Below, piece by piece: positions 12,623 to 23,870 of a stretch of 64,000 nt of DNA. Numbering within the stretch: position 1 is the stretch's first letter; each line of letters opens with the position of its first letter. Both the position numbers and the translations under genes were made by a program. This stretch comes from Atriophallophorus winterbourni (Eukaryota; Platyhelminthes; Trematoda; Plagiorchiida; Microphallidae): the NCBI GenBank assembly GCA_013407085.1, contig JACCGJ010006393.1, positions 1 through 64,000 on the forward strand. The letters are read 5' to 3'. Under the pieces are notes generated by a model. It saw nothing but the letters and a program-made list of their open reading frames with translations. It had not been told where the DNA came from and did not search any database.

Positions 12623-13687
12623 CTAATGCATAAGTTGAACTTCATGCTTGGTTCCTAAATAAAGTGTTAGGCGCCAGCCTGCGTGGTGTACAGAAAACCG
12701 GGGTCCACGGGTTAAAATATCTCGTTTGATGTCATGCTTCCGGGGGGTGTCGTGTGCACAGAGTTTGAAGATATCTGAAAATTCACTCATGAGAGAAACG
12801 TAATTCGGTGCAGTATCGTTTATCAGAACCCGAATAGTTTGCATGGTTGAATTACACAAATGGCCGATGGCGTAAATCTTTGTGACATTGCCAATGAGTT
12901 TTCGTGTACTCATGTTGATTGAAAGATTAATGTGTGACTGAACTTCGGCTCCCAGGATAGGGATTTTGACGTCTGCAACAGTGAAAATTCAACGACATTT
13001 ACGTCGCAGACCAAAGTCGATGAAAAGTGATCGTTGGCCGCATGTGGTTTTTTGATTACAGTAGGCAGCTTGTAGGGTCAATGAAAAGTGGTTTCTACGT
13101 TCTGAGTTTGTAGGTGAGATGACTGTCAGTTTGTCTTCCGTGTCGATCAGAAAACGCATCCTTTTTGAACAATCCGTGACGTAGAATAAGCGGCTAGTGC
13201 TATTGCGAGACAAAGGTACCGACTCTACTGCCTGACTTCGCGGATTCCCTGATTGTAGTGTTATGATTTGAAGCTGCATAGGGACGTTCAATGAATGGCT
13301 TTGGAACCGGAACGGCGATGATAGTAGCATACACTAGCGTCCGTGTTAGTCTGTGTGGTCTGGGGCACGAATTATGCTTCTTTCCACTGCGAAAACGACT
13401 TCGACTTCTGTTTAAGTGCTGGATTTGTAAAGTCAAATCGTTTAACTGGGATATCAAATCAGATATACCGTTGTCAAATCTGCACCAAAAGGACAAGGAA
13501 TGAGAAGGTGTTGGTTGAACGTACCGTTTGGTGTGTTACGAGAGATCTCACAGACTTTATCTGCAACTTGAGCAAGCAGAGTACTGGTAGAACACTTACC
13601 CTCGATTCTTCTCTTTATTCGTACCTCTATAAAAGACGATTTCGGGTGTTCACCATTAGAGTTTATATATGGCTCTATTCTTCGCAT
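12623..13687 (-). pseudogene. Gypsy (CsRn1-like) gag-pol fragment: Gag end, zinc box, protease, start of RT
   Basis: Read on the minus strand, several frames together give the usual gag-pol order. A Gag helix stretch (LLAQVADKVCEIS) is followed by an arginine/serine-rich segment and a zinc box remnant beginning CYYH (13332-13275). Next is the protease lead-in LFYVTD with the active-site region near 13144, then SEFSDIFKL and the segment before RT (HDIKRDILTRGP). The zinc box follows the C-H-C-C pattern known for the CsRn1 clade of flukes, but a stop (TGA) stands where the third ligand is expected. The protease triad reads DTE rather than DTG. The coding region stops dead at 12623, and the 13687 end abuts an integrase fragment on the other strand. 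The copy is inactive: frameshifts, a nonsense codon and a lost catalytic residue. Confidence 0.8.
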
Positions 13688-14023
13688 TCCTGGTAAACTC
13701 AGCTTCCGATGTACCTGTTGACGTCAACCTCCCAAATTACGTCAACCGCTTACGTACATTTATGCGTGAATGACGTGCTCTTCCAACCAAGCCACACTGA
13801 TTCTGTTTATGTCCCAAGTGATTTGAAAACATGCGCTTTCGCTTTTGTCAGAAGCGGCCAAGTTCGCAAACCTCTCCAACCACCAAACAATGGACCATTC
13901 ATGGTGATTTCCAGACAACCGGAATATTTTGTGACGGACAAAATTTGTGTGCAAGACACAATTAACATTGACCGTTTAAACGCTGCCTTTGTCAAATCTG
14001 CCTTTCCATCCCAACACCTGTAA
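13688..14023 (+). pseudogene. Gypsy integrase C-terminal fragment
   Basis: The plus strand starts abruptly with LVNSASDVPVDVNLPNYVNRL, the segment that follows the PGEF landmark in CsRn1-like integrases. A frame break follows, then FVRSGQVRKPLQPPNNGPF and TINIDRLNAAF, the integrase C-terminal fold that ends pol. The orientation is opposite to the gag-protease fragment immediately to the left, so 13687/13688 is a rearrangement breakpoint. The stop at 14021-14023 is followed by about 240 bp, a purine-rich tract at 14263-14276 and an LTR, the normal 3' order of such an element. Confidence 0.8.
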
Positions 14024-14262
14024 TTCTCTCAAATTCCTGTGATCCGGAACACCGTGTTTAAACTATTCCCACTAATATTTTAATACAACCAGCTCAAACG
14101 GCTTAACCAACAGAACAATCACAGTCAGTCCCGACCATTCTATTATCACGCTTGAAACGTCCCGGTCTCTATTCATACACACGTTTCAACCGAACTGTCT
14201 ACTGACCAGGAAACACTCTCACTACTCCAGCTGACATTGAGCGCCTTTTATTCTTCCGACGC

Positions 14263-14276
14263 TCTAAGGAGGTTTT
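14263..14276 (+). other. Polypurine tract upstream of the plus-strand LTR
   Basis: The short run ctaaggaggttttt sits directly before tgtagtg, where the LTR begins. Gypsy elements prime plus-strand DNA synthesis from a purine-rich tract at exactly this place. The tract is degraded, with only aaggagg remaining. Confidence 0.5.
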
Positions 14277-14589
14277 TGTAGTGATCTGTAGTGATTTGTA
14301 TCATCTTAATTTGTTAATTTGTTAACTTAGACATTATCGTTACATTTGGATTACCGATAGCGCCATATTGCTTCATCGATTTCTTTTTATCGTTATCACT
14401 CACATTTCATTGATTTTGTTCATTAACTCAGTCAACAATTTTGAACTGTTAAACACAATTTATACATAGTCAACACACTCATTAATAACAATATACTCCT
14501 TCTCCATGCGGTCTTCGTTCTTCTCTGGTTGCCTCGAATTCAATGGTGTATGTGGATATAACAGGAACACACGCAGCATAACGGTTCAT
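14277..14589 (+). repeat. Gypsy LTR, plus orientation, missing its last bases
   Basis: It starts TGTAGTG after the polypurine tract. It aligns along nearly its whole length with the reverse complement of 14884-15222; shared landmarks are accgatagcgccatat, tagtcaacacactcattaat and ctccttctcyatgcggtctt. The copy breaks after acggttca, about 20 bp short of the end seen in the other LTR (tatccactaca), and runs straight into Gag coding sequence. As a 3' LTR for the integrase fragment on its left it is in the correct place and orientation. Confidence 0.8.
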
Positions 14590-14869
14590 TCATTTTATCG
14601 ATCATTTCACATTACCCGCCTTTGACACGACCGATTCACGTCTCTTGTTTGCACAAATCGAATCTCTATTCAAGTCATACCGTGTTCGAAAGCAACGCAC
14701 ACGCTACAACCGCGTTCTTGGAATGATTCCAACCTCAATTGCCAGAGAAGTTGCTGATTCAATTTACTCTCAACCTGCCACTGATCCTCACGATAAGCTC
14801 AAATCTGCAATTATCGCTCGAATTAGTTCCACCGATGAGCAAAACTTGCGAAAACTCTTATCTAGTTAG
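14590..14869 (+). pseudogene. Gypsy Gag N-terminal fragment
   Basis: The open frame reads FIDHFTLPAFDTTDSRLLF, then AQIESLFKSYRV and ends LRKLLSS and a stop. This matches the capsid start of CsRn1-like Gag, where a hydrophobic-proline-phenylalanine lead-in precedes W/L-F-x-Q-[IV]-E-x-x-F. It follows the broken LTR with no untranslated leader or primer binding site, so it was joined there by deletion or recombination. The rest of Gag is on the other strand at 13450-13687. The downstream end meets the minus-strand LTR 14 bp later. Confidence 0.75.
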
Positions 14870-14883
14870 ATGATCGTACACCC

Positions 14884-15222
14884 TGTAGTGGATAGTGAGG
14901 ATTGAACCGTTCAGCTGCGTGTGCTCCTGTTATATCCACACACAAAATTAAATCAAAGGCAACCGGAGAAGAACGAAGACCGCATAGAGAAGGAGTATAT
15001 TGTTATTAATGAGTGTGTTGACTATGTACAAGTGGTATTTTACAGATGAATATTATTCACCGAGTTAACGAAAAAACAATCAATAAAATGTGTATAATAA
15101 CTATAAAAAGAAATCGATATATAAATATGGCGCTATCGGTATTCGAAATGAAACGATAATGTCAAATTTAACCAATTAATAAATTAAGATGGTAAAAAAT
15201 ATTAGACTGTACAAATCACAAC
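14884..15222 (-). repeat. Gypsy LTR, minus orientation
   Basis: On the minus strand this runs from about tgttgtgatttgta (15222) to tatccactaca (14884), giving the TG...CA ends of an LTR of about 340 bp. It is the inverted partner of 14277-14589. The two copies differ at many scattered positions, so the insertion or conversion event is old. I cannot find its own internal region on the minus strand next to it; the 14 bp to its left separates it from plus-strand Gag. Confidence 0.75.
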
Positions 15223-16012
15223 ACGATCCCAAGATATGCATTTGAATACCACGGGTTTTACTTATTTAAATGACAAATAAAAATTTTCACTTATACTAAA
15301 TGCGTCACCTATTTGATTCAGAAATGCTTATTGAAGTTTGATCAAAAATATCTATTATTACACAAGCGTGCACGCACGTAGAAACACAAAATTTTTACTC
15401 AGCGGGCAATGTGTGAAGAACGTTAAGCAGTAATAGTTTACAGAGGATCAAAAGGAACTAATCAATAAATGGACGGAATACTTGTCAATGGTGATGTTGT
15501 GATCCAATGAGCACATTCCATTCCATCACTGCTGACTTATTTCGTTTGTGTTGTTTGTGCAATTCTGGACTACAGTACCCGAAAAAACGACCTTGAACGA
15601 TCACGTGTTTTGGGTTACGATGGCCTTTGACTAAACCAGTGATACACCGTGCTACTCGAAATATTTGTCGGGTCAGTACAAAATCATGATTTCTCTTTAC
15701 TTAAAATTACTGTTGCAAATTATTATATGGTACACGCCATTGAAGTATCTGTTGTTGGTAGTCATGAGAAGGTAAATAATCACTTACAATTTTATTATTT
15801 TGGATTGGGTGTCTTTTTTGCGGGGCCTTCAAATCGGCCGCGCATACAATTAATTTCTCCAAGGGTAAAATGCATCAAATATTTTCGGATCAACTGAGGT
15901 CAAATTTCGACGTGCGCTTTAGAACGAAGTACGAGATATCGGGACTTGCAGTGAAACGTTTGACCCAAAAACGTTTGCTAGTGAACTGGATCGTATGTCA
16001 ATCAATTAAGAC
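15223..16012. other. AT-rich DNA without recognised features
   Basis: No gene or repeat recognised. The part nearest 16012 may belong to the element whose 3' end is repeat R1, but no second copy is available to test this. Confidence 0.4.
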
Positions 16013-16173
16013 GGACAAGAAAAATCGTTCAGTCGACAAATTGTAACTCGATGTCGGGACATGTTTATCATTTTTTTAAATTTTTGGTGAAATTATTGTA
16101 ACAGCTGAAAATTCGTGTGTACGAATAAAGTCAATTTCTTTCTTTCTTCTTCTTTTTCTTCTTCTTTCTTACA
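16013..16173 (+). repeat. Dispersed repeat R1, 3' end with (CTT)n tail
   Basis: It is shared with the reverse complement of 23731-23870: gacaagaaa, cgttcagt(c/t)gacaaattgtaa, gatgtcggga, ggtga(a/g)attattgtaa, ctgaaaattcgtgt and acgaataaagtcaa occur in the same order. Both copies end in a (CTT)n or (TTC)n run directly after AATAAAGTCAA. A polyadenylation-like motif followed by a simple-sequence tail is what a LINE or SINE 3' end looks like. No coding sequence is visible. Confidence 0.7.
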
Positions 16174-16529
16174 ATTTTACAGCATTAACAATTTTCGAAC
16201 TATCCATCTCAATAAATTTCTTTAGTTCTATTTTTGTTTATTAAGTAAAGTTAAGTAAATTCGACTAAACAACGAAATATGTCAGCAGGAGAATGTGAGC
16301 AACAAATTAATACGACATTCATTAGCGTCTTGGGCGATTTATCCGAAATCAATAAAGGATTCTATTTTTCAAAATCGTGCTTTATTATATCAATTGATTT
16401 ATCAATGGCTTTACTTTATAATATGTCAACAATTTTCGTCTGTTCGAAGGCCTCCAGATATTATTCTCTGCCTGCATTTCCTGTTGGCAACCAACCGGAA
16501 CCCATTAGTGAAATGTAGTTGAGAGAGTC

Positions 16530-16615
16530 CAATGTATTGTGGTGCTCACATCCCCATCACTACGGGTGTCTGGCTGTTTGCCGTCATCAGGTGGAGGGAC
16601 GGACAGTTACAAGAT
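16530..16615 (+). repeat. Dispersed repeat R2
   Basis: It begins ccaatgtattgtggtgctcaca and continues through gtctggctgtttgccgtcatcaggtgga, all shared with the inverted pair at 32905-33190. It is a single copy here. Confidence 0.65.
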
Positions 16616-17993
16616 CAGGTTTAGAGAGGTGTGAAGCAGTGGTATAGTGAGAGGTTTGAGCACCAAATAACAAAGTCAGTGAAATCTATCGTCGTCGCAA
16701 ATTGATCGGTCTGAGAACCAATCCGTTTTTATTTCAAGCACCAGATAGTTTGGCCTGGTTACTACTCAATTGAGAGCGTGAAGTATTAATTACAAAACTG
16801 TTCGAACGAAATTCGATTCGGATTTGCGTTTGTGATTTATTTTTCTCCAAATTATGTATTCAGGGATGAATAGTTCAATGTTTTAAATTTGAACGTGGCT
16901 AGGTGCAAATAACAATTTTATAGTGCAGTTATTTTCTATTTAATACGTGGTCAAGTCATACTATTATTGATTTATTATGGACTCCACACTGTTTGTGTGA
17001 CTGAAATTTCAATCAGAAATAAAATAATAATCGAGTGAAAACAACGACATGTACATGCCACGTTGATTAAATGTTTGTTCGTTTGTATTCACAGGGTTTT
17101 TTTGAAATGAAATCCGATAAGAATTATGGCGATAAAGTCATACAATCGTAAAACGATTTTCGTTTATACTGTTTGGAAATACTTTGTCCCAAATAAATTA
17201 ATCTTTCATTTTTGAGCTCCATCTCATACAAGTGGCCTAAATGGTATTATTTTTTTAAGATTTATGACATGCAATTAGTGGAAAATGTATCCTAGATGAA
17301 AACTAATCATTTATCCTGTATTTATAATATGTGACCAGTTAATAATGTATTAATGTGAAGGAAAATGATGGATTAGATTCAATTCACCTGTGTTCAAACT
17401 GTTTTAGATCTAGTCAAGTTATTATGGCTTGCAAAAATTGCCCAAGTGTGTTACCAGAAAAGTATGAGATACGTGAATCGCTGCCCTAGTCCCGCAACCC
17501 TTGTTAGCTCATTTCATGATCACTCCGTGTGAAAAGTGTGGTCAACAATAGGAACAGTTGATACACAGCAGGGATGGTCGGCACCATGCAATTCAAAACA
17601 TATGATATATTCAAGAGAGCACCGGCTAATTTGAACAGCAAACACCACCGCAGGTATGCACGCTGAAAATCTTGATTAACAATTAATTCGAATTTTACAT
17701 TTTGCTAAAACTCATTAATGAATCTTGACTCTTGATCCTACCATCAGTATCATGAAAGGCAAAACACCACACCATAGAGTCGATGCCAAAGGAGAAGATC
17801 AACGGTAAATTAACGAATGGCACTTAAATGGACATTACGAATAAGAATCCGTATTTGTATACATTTCCAATCACCCACACCCGACGGACTGATTTAGTTT
17901 GTTGTTTGCAATTATCAGTAATGGCTAAGATAACAAATCTGAATGCCTTTGAAACAATGTAGAAATGGTAAGCAACATATGAGCTAGCAAGTC
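16616..17993. other. AT-rich DNA without recognised features
   Basis: No gene, RNA or repeat that I can support. Confidence 0.45.
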
Positions 17994-18052
17994 ACTGTTG
18001 GATAATGTTGGCACGACCAATCTACCCAATCACATGTGTGCTCACACACACG
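17994..18052 (-). repeat. Inverted partial copy of the 230-bp dispersed repeat
   Basis: The reverse complement reads cacatgtgattggg, then ttggtcgtgccaacattatccaacag, matching the gtgattgaacaggttggt...ccttatccaacag landmarks of the array at 1590-2160. It faces a plus-strand copy 60 bp to the right. Confidence 0.6.
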
Positions 18053-18109
18053 TGGATAGTGTGAAACCGTGGGATTGAAACAAAAACTCTTATTTGCATG
18101 CATTTCCGT

Positions 18110-18265
18110 GGGATGTGTGTGTGTGTGTGATGGAAATACATGCAAATACGGATGCTTGTTTTAAGGACCCATTGGTTTTACCCCATCCACATGTGTTTCG
18201 GCACATCGGATTTAACAATTTGGTCGTTCCAACCTTATCCAACGGTAGCTTACAAGTTCATAACT
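18110..18265 (+). repeat. Copy of the 230-bp dispersed repeat, with a short GT run
   Basis: Landmarks gatggaaatacatgcaaata, ttccaaccttatccaac and gcttacaag match the array at 1590-2160 in order. A (GT)n run of about 14 bp lies at its start. The open frame across it is a by-product. Confidence 0.65.
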
Positions 18266-21200
18266 TGGATATAGTGTGTGTTTGACGAAGTCGCTACACC
18301 ACACATAAACTGTTCTTGATCGTTCGATGGAACTTAGTTGGCTTTTTAAACAGCGGATGCTTGCAATGCACTTACATTAAACTCTCTTCCACAAATGTAA
18401 GAATTTGAACCATAAGTTACTGATTTTAGCATTAGTTTAATTATAAATCAAAAAATTGTAATCAATATTTTCGTTTGTGTTCGACGTTCAACGTTTACTT
18501 AAAGTTGGTTGATTGCACCGGGTTTGTTCAATAATTGCATCAGCATTCCACTTGCTTAATGACTGATTTATGTTACTTCAACAATTGTTTCATCTCTAAT
18601 CCCATCTCTTTAACAACAGAAAACTTTTGGTAACATGGTAAAAAAGATAATATTAATCGTAATCATATTTCCTACATGTTAAATGAGCTATTCGTTTCAA
18701 TCTGAATAGGGAGCCAGATTTAGGAACCAAATTACTGAACAGTTGGTAAATCGCAAAATTAATCCTGATTTGAATCACAAATAAGTTTATAAATTTATAA
18801 ATAATAACATACGATTGAAATAAGTTGATCTTTGATTACTCAAATTCTTCATCCTTTAGATGGGGATATATAAGGGAGCGGGACGATGCATGATCTCGGA
18901 TAAAAAGACAATCTAGGCGGTATTATAATGGTTTCAACAGAGGATTGTCCAGGAAGTAGCAGCGAGAATAATGCTAACAAGTCGATCTCAAATTAGATTT
19001 AAAGCAGTTTTCAAGTGCATGGATATTTCCGTGATACATCAATTCACCTAATTTCAATTAGAGCCCAAATTCAGCAAGTTTAAGATGAGGTGGGAAAAAC
19101 AACTTTGTGGAACTTGATTCGCATCAGTGAGAAATTCAATTATTGGTCTGCATTCAACCAAACTTTGAATGAGAGAAATTTGTGTATTAAACTAGCACAC
19201 TTTTCCAACCATATGCCCAATAAAATGCTGATAGGCAAAAATCGCATGAATTTTATCCGTTTTTAAGACGATTTTAGCTTAATTATATAGAGAGGGCGGA
19301 ATGTAGACCCAATTTCCGCCAATTTTGGGCAGATTACAAACCCCGTTTCGTGTCTTTTTTCTCCCATAGTTAGATTCAAGATTCATGGTTAGAAAAGCAA
19401 TTAACTTTACTATAAGCACAGATTCGATATATATATATCCCATATCTGGGATAGTTTATTAATATTTTGGGGAAATCAGGGTGAGCTCTCATATAATCAT
19501 CAAATTTTGATTCGTATATAGCTAAACTGTTTGAGTTTACCAAATAAGTAAGTAGTGAATTCCAAACAAAAACAAACGCACACCGAATAAAAATATCGGG
19601 CGGGCAAGTTTAGTTTGGTGTGATATTCCACTTGCAACATGACACGGATATGTTGAAATTAATATCCCAGGGGAGTAGGAAGCAGTAGTAAGGACTTTGT
19701 ATGCAAGGATAAGACGGCCACACATTCTTTTTTAAAGCTTGCTCAGATTCAGCCGTCTGATTCGCTCAACGTATACCGTATATTCAAAACTATGAACATG
19801 CCTAGAAGGTCTATTATATAAACGGTCCAGATGTGGCAGCGTCGACAGCTGGTATAACAAAATTTGGCTATGCAAGTAAGTTTCGCGAGATTTTATCAGC
19901 AATAACGGAACATGCTATTACAGGAAAAAAAATAATTTTTTTATTTTAACATATTAATCGAAACAACTTTCATTTTCAACCTTCAAAGACAATACGAAGC
20001 ACGTCCAGGCGCGTAACCTAACGTGATACACAGAATGGGAACATTTGGTTTGATAATGAAATAATAAAATTTTTTGTTGATTGGGTCAATCAAATGCGAT
20101 CAAAGCGTTTCCATCTGCGAAAATATAGCTGACTACGATACCGCGAGATGTAACGATACCAAATGAACCAAGTGTCAGAATTTAGGGCAACTTGCGTATT
20201 TAATTGCCGTATTCAAGGAAAAATCCTCACGTCCAACCTCTGGTAAGTGGCAAGGTAATTTAATGTGTTTAATGGTCTAAAAAGCATCAAGCTGAACAAC
20301 AACTATAGGATGGCGAACATTTAAATATGAATGATGATTAGCACGCTGGGCGATTAGATTAATCAGTATGTACACAGTCGGGAAACGAATAATTAAATTA
20401 CACATTGTCTAATTTGGTTCTACACTAATGCAAATTAGTTAAGCCAAGTAAAGCTAGTAAAGCTAGAAGAAATGTTGTTCAAAATGAAAACAAGGGACAC
20501 GAATCTGGCATATGAACAATTGTTTCACTCGTGTGTTCGATAAATCCCCATCTTTCATCTCGTGAAAGTTTAACTGTTATGGATGATTTTGGGTGTTTAT
20601 GGAAAATATTTTTGTTTAAAACTTAGGATAAGTTCTCCTCTGATTCGTCGAGGGGGAAAGATGAAAACGCTTCAGCGGTGGGCTATCCTTTATTCCTCTA
20701 AGGCTTGTGTCGGGGATGCTGAGGAAGTTAGTAATGCGCTTTTGTTTTGGTTGCGCTGCAATATAAGTTCTACTCGTTTTTTGAGCCACAGAGAGGGGAC
20801 CGTGACTGGATAGGTTTTCTATATCCATGACTTGGTCTTCAGGTATATTTTTTAAAAGTGAAAATTCAGCAAAACCGTTTTTCTAACAATTCGCTGTTCG
20901 GTTTTATTTTTTTCCATGCTTGATCGTTGCACGATCGGTTATTTATTGTTTACTTTTTGTTTGCAACTGATATAAAAGTGATCAAATTTTTTTTTTATTT
21001 TAACTCAAAAAAAGTAATTGTGAGAATACTTTAGGGGTCTGAGGGGGGGACTATTTATACGTCTTTCTTTTGTTAATATTTCACCAGTTCTTTTCGTGGT
21101 TTAAAAATGTATGGTTCAAGAAAGGATATCCTTTTCGCCATTACAAAGTTGGAATCGGAGTCAATCACAAACTTGTCGGCTGATACCTTGATTTTTGTCG

Positions 21201-23730
21201 CCTTTAGTTTTCGTTGTTTGGTTTGTTTATGTTTAGCCGAATTTAACTTAGGCTTTATTGCGTGCGAAAAAGGGTCATTCTAAATTCAACACATAAATGA
21301 AAATCATGATTTGGTGTCAGTCGGGAGTTGGCAATGTTTATGCATTGCTTCAGACACAAAACTCTACGATTTGGATTCATGATGTCATCACAATGGGTCA
21401 TGTGTTTATGAATTTTTATTAGCCACAATTTTTTTCTCCAAACTGATCAGAATAGGGATCGTACACATACTTCCGCTGTTTGTGCTTTAATACGCGCAAG
21501 CACGTTTTGGAGCGTGTGCAATGAAAAACTATGATTTACCAATTGAAACGAATATAGAACAAGCTTCATTTGTTAGGAAATTTCTCATTCAGAAACCACG
21601 TTGCTTGCTGTCTACAATGGATCAAAACAATCAGTCAGGTAATCAATCGTCGCTTTAGTGAACTTATTCGATGGGCATATTCCATGAATGTACAACTCAA
21701 GCGTATGATGACCACAGGCTGCACGCCGTTTAACATGACTATGCATTCCAATTCGATAGTAGTAATTTCTCGCGCAGCGTTGAAAGTGATAAGGAGCACT
21801 CGGTCGATCGGCGGGGTATACACACTACCGGCGTGATGATCTATGCTAAGCAACTGAAAGCAATACCTCCATTTCTTATCAAAAGCAAGCTCTTTCCAAC
21901 TTGTATGTTTAATGTCTGACGCTTTGGCAATGATGCATTGTAAAAATAATCAAGCATGCATTTTAATGTGCTGAGTAAACTCAACTTTGAAATCTTCAAG
22001 CAAGATAAGAGTAAACTACTCGCTTAAGGTTGGTTCCAATCAAAAATGATTTCATTTTACTTATACCTAGCATGTTCTGATACCTTGTTAAACCATTCGC
22101 GATTTTGTCAGGAATGATAACTTTTGAACAAGAGGAAAAGCGCATAGGTTATCATAATCGATTTTAAGCGGATTCTACAGATAAACAAAGTGTAAATGAT
22201 TTATGTTTTATTTGGATTCATTTGACTACTGTATGCCAGCTGAATGGAGACAACAAATTCAATGACAGAGTTCACAACAATCATGAAATATTAACAAATG
22301 ACACGGAAGGTGTGCAGCTACATATTTAAGCTTCATCGGCTAGTAAAAGATATTCGATCATTATACAGGGGTATTGATAATTGCTGGTTGAAACTTAATC
22401 TGAGTAATAGTTGATCGGATCGAATAGTCAACATTGTTGAACAAAGTTCAGGCAGTTAGTGAACACCGAACGAATACATGTTAAGGCTAACACACATGCA
22501 CTGTTGTTGGCCTCCATCAGTCGATGTCGACCATGGATGTATATCACAATCATAAACTGCTTTCAGCGCTTATTCATTGAGCGCAAAATCATTGCATTTT
22601 ATTGTCATTGTTCGAAACAAATGGGCTTTTCACTCAAAAACAAAAGTCGAAGAAAGTTGTTTCAAAGAGATATTACATTTATTGATTTTCGAATCCCAAG
22701 CGATCTCAGCGTGCTCTCCCTCTTTTCGCTGTTTCAGATTTCCAAATGGACGTCAACGGAATATTGCTGTATAGTTTAAAGTCATCCAACTCAATTGAGG
22801 AACGCCGTGTCAGCAATGTCAAAAATTAGCCGGAACTTTCGCAGTGTTACTGGAATCACACTGCATTGCCCAACGTAGTTGATTGTTTGACAGATATCCA
22901 TAGAATTTTTGAAATATAAATCAATGGTCGTATTGCAAAATGAATTTTTGTCTTCGTTTGATCGAATGATTCAATGATTAGCTAACTGGGTTAGGCTTGC
23001 CAGCCCATATAATAGCCACCTAAAAATAGCACCTTTCATGGATTTCGGTTTTTGGGTGAACCAGATGGTACTAGTTAGAAAAATATAACCAAACAAACTT
23101 GAAGTGCATGCGTACGAAATATAAGTAGGCGAATAATATGCTAGATGTATACAGAAAGGCGAATAATTTTACAAAGAAATATCCTCATTGAAAATAAATC
23201 GACCTTCAAGAAACATCTTGCTGGAAGTTTATTCTTATAAACGTTATACAGCTGTTGCGCTTAAAGGTGTTTCACGTGAGGTGTATGGCCAATTCAGTAT
23301 GGAACAGTAGTAAGCGGGTAACATCATGAGAAAGCTCGCTGTGAATTCGGACAACTGTTATTTGAAATTGCATCAAGCTGCCATATATCTGATGATTGAT
23401 AGCTATGAAAGGACCGAGCCGTTAGCATTAAAAATTTTCGATGATAAAACAAACGGAATTTATTTAGCTGAAGGATTGTATATTGAGTACGTGTTGACAA
23501 ACCCGAGCGCATTCGTTGAACGGGTATTCAATCAAATTAATTTAAAAAAAACCCGAGCAATCACCGTCACATTTTAATGCAAAATATAGTTCCTATTCAA
23601 ACAGGATACTTTCACGCCGATTAGTGATATGTGTACAAGGTGGTACGTAGTCACTTATGGTTCGTACATTATTTACGGACATCATCAAGAGCAAACACAT
23701 TTTGAGTAGCATCCATATCTGAATAAAGCA
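18266..23730. other. Long AT-rich stretch without recognised genes
   Basis: It contains only simple-sequence patches (for example TA repeats near 19428 and T-runs near 20985) and chance-like frames. The frame at 23326-23577 (+, ATG, 83 codons) is the most protein-like by composition, but I recognise nothing in it and see no clear splice sites around it. Confidence 0.4.
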
Positions 23731-23870
23731 GAACAAGAAGAAGTTGACTTTATTCGTATACACGAATTTTCAGTAATTACAATAATCTCACCAAAGAATT
23801 AAAAAAAATTGACGAACCGTTCCCGACATCAAGTTTACAATTTGTCAACTGAACGACGTTTCTTGTCTAT
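23731..23870 (-). repeat. Dispersed repeat R1, minus-strand copy
   Basis: It is the reverse-complement partner of 16013-16173, with the same AATAAAGTCAA followed by a (CTT)n-type tail at its left end. Substitutions are scattered, so it is an independent old insertion and not a recent duplication. Confidence 0.7.

Noticed and set aside
23326..23577. Open frame of 83 codons with ATG and protein-like composition
   Set aside because: No recognised motif, no splice sites and no similarity to the repeats here; kept only as a remark in the surrounding gap entry.
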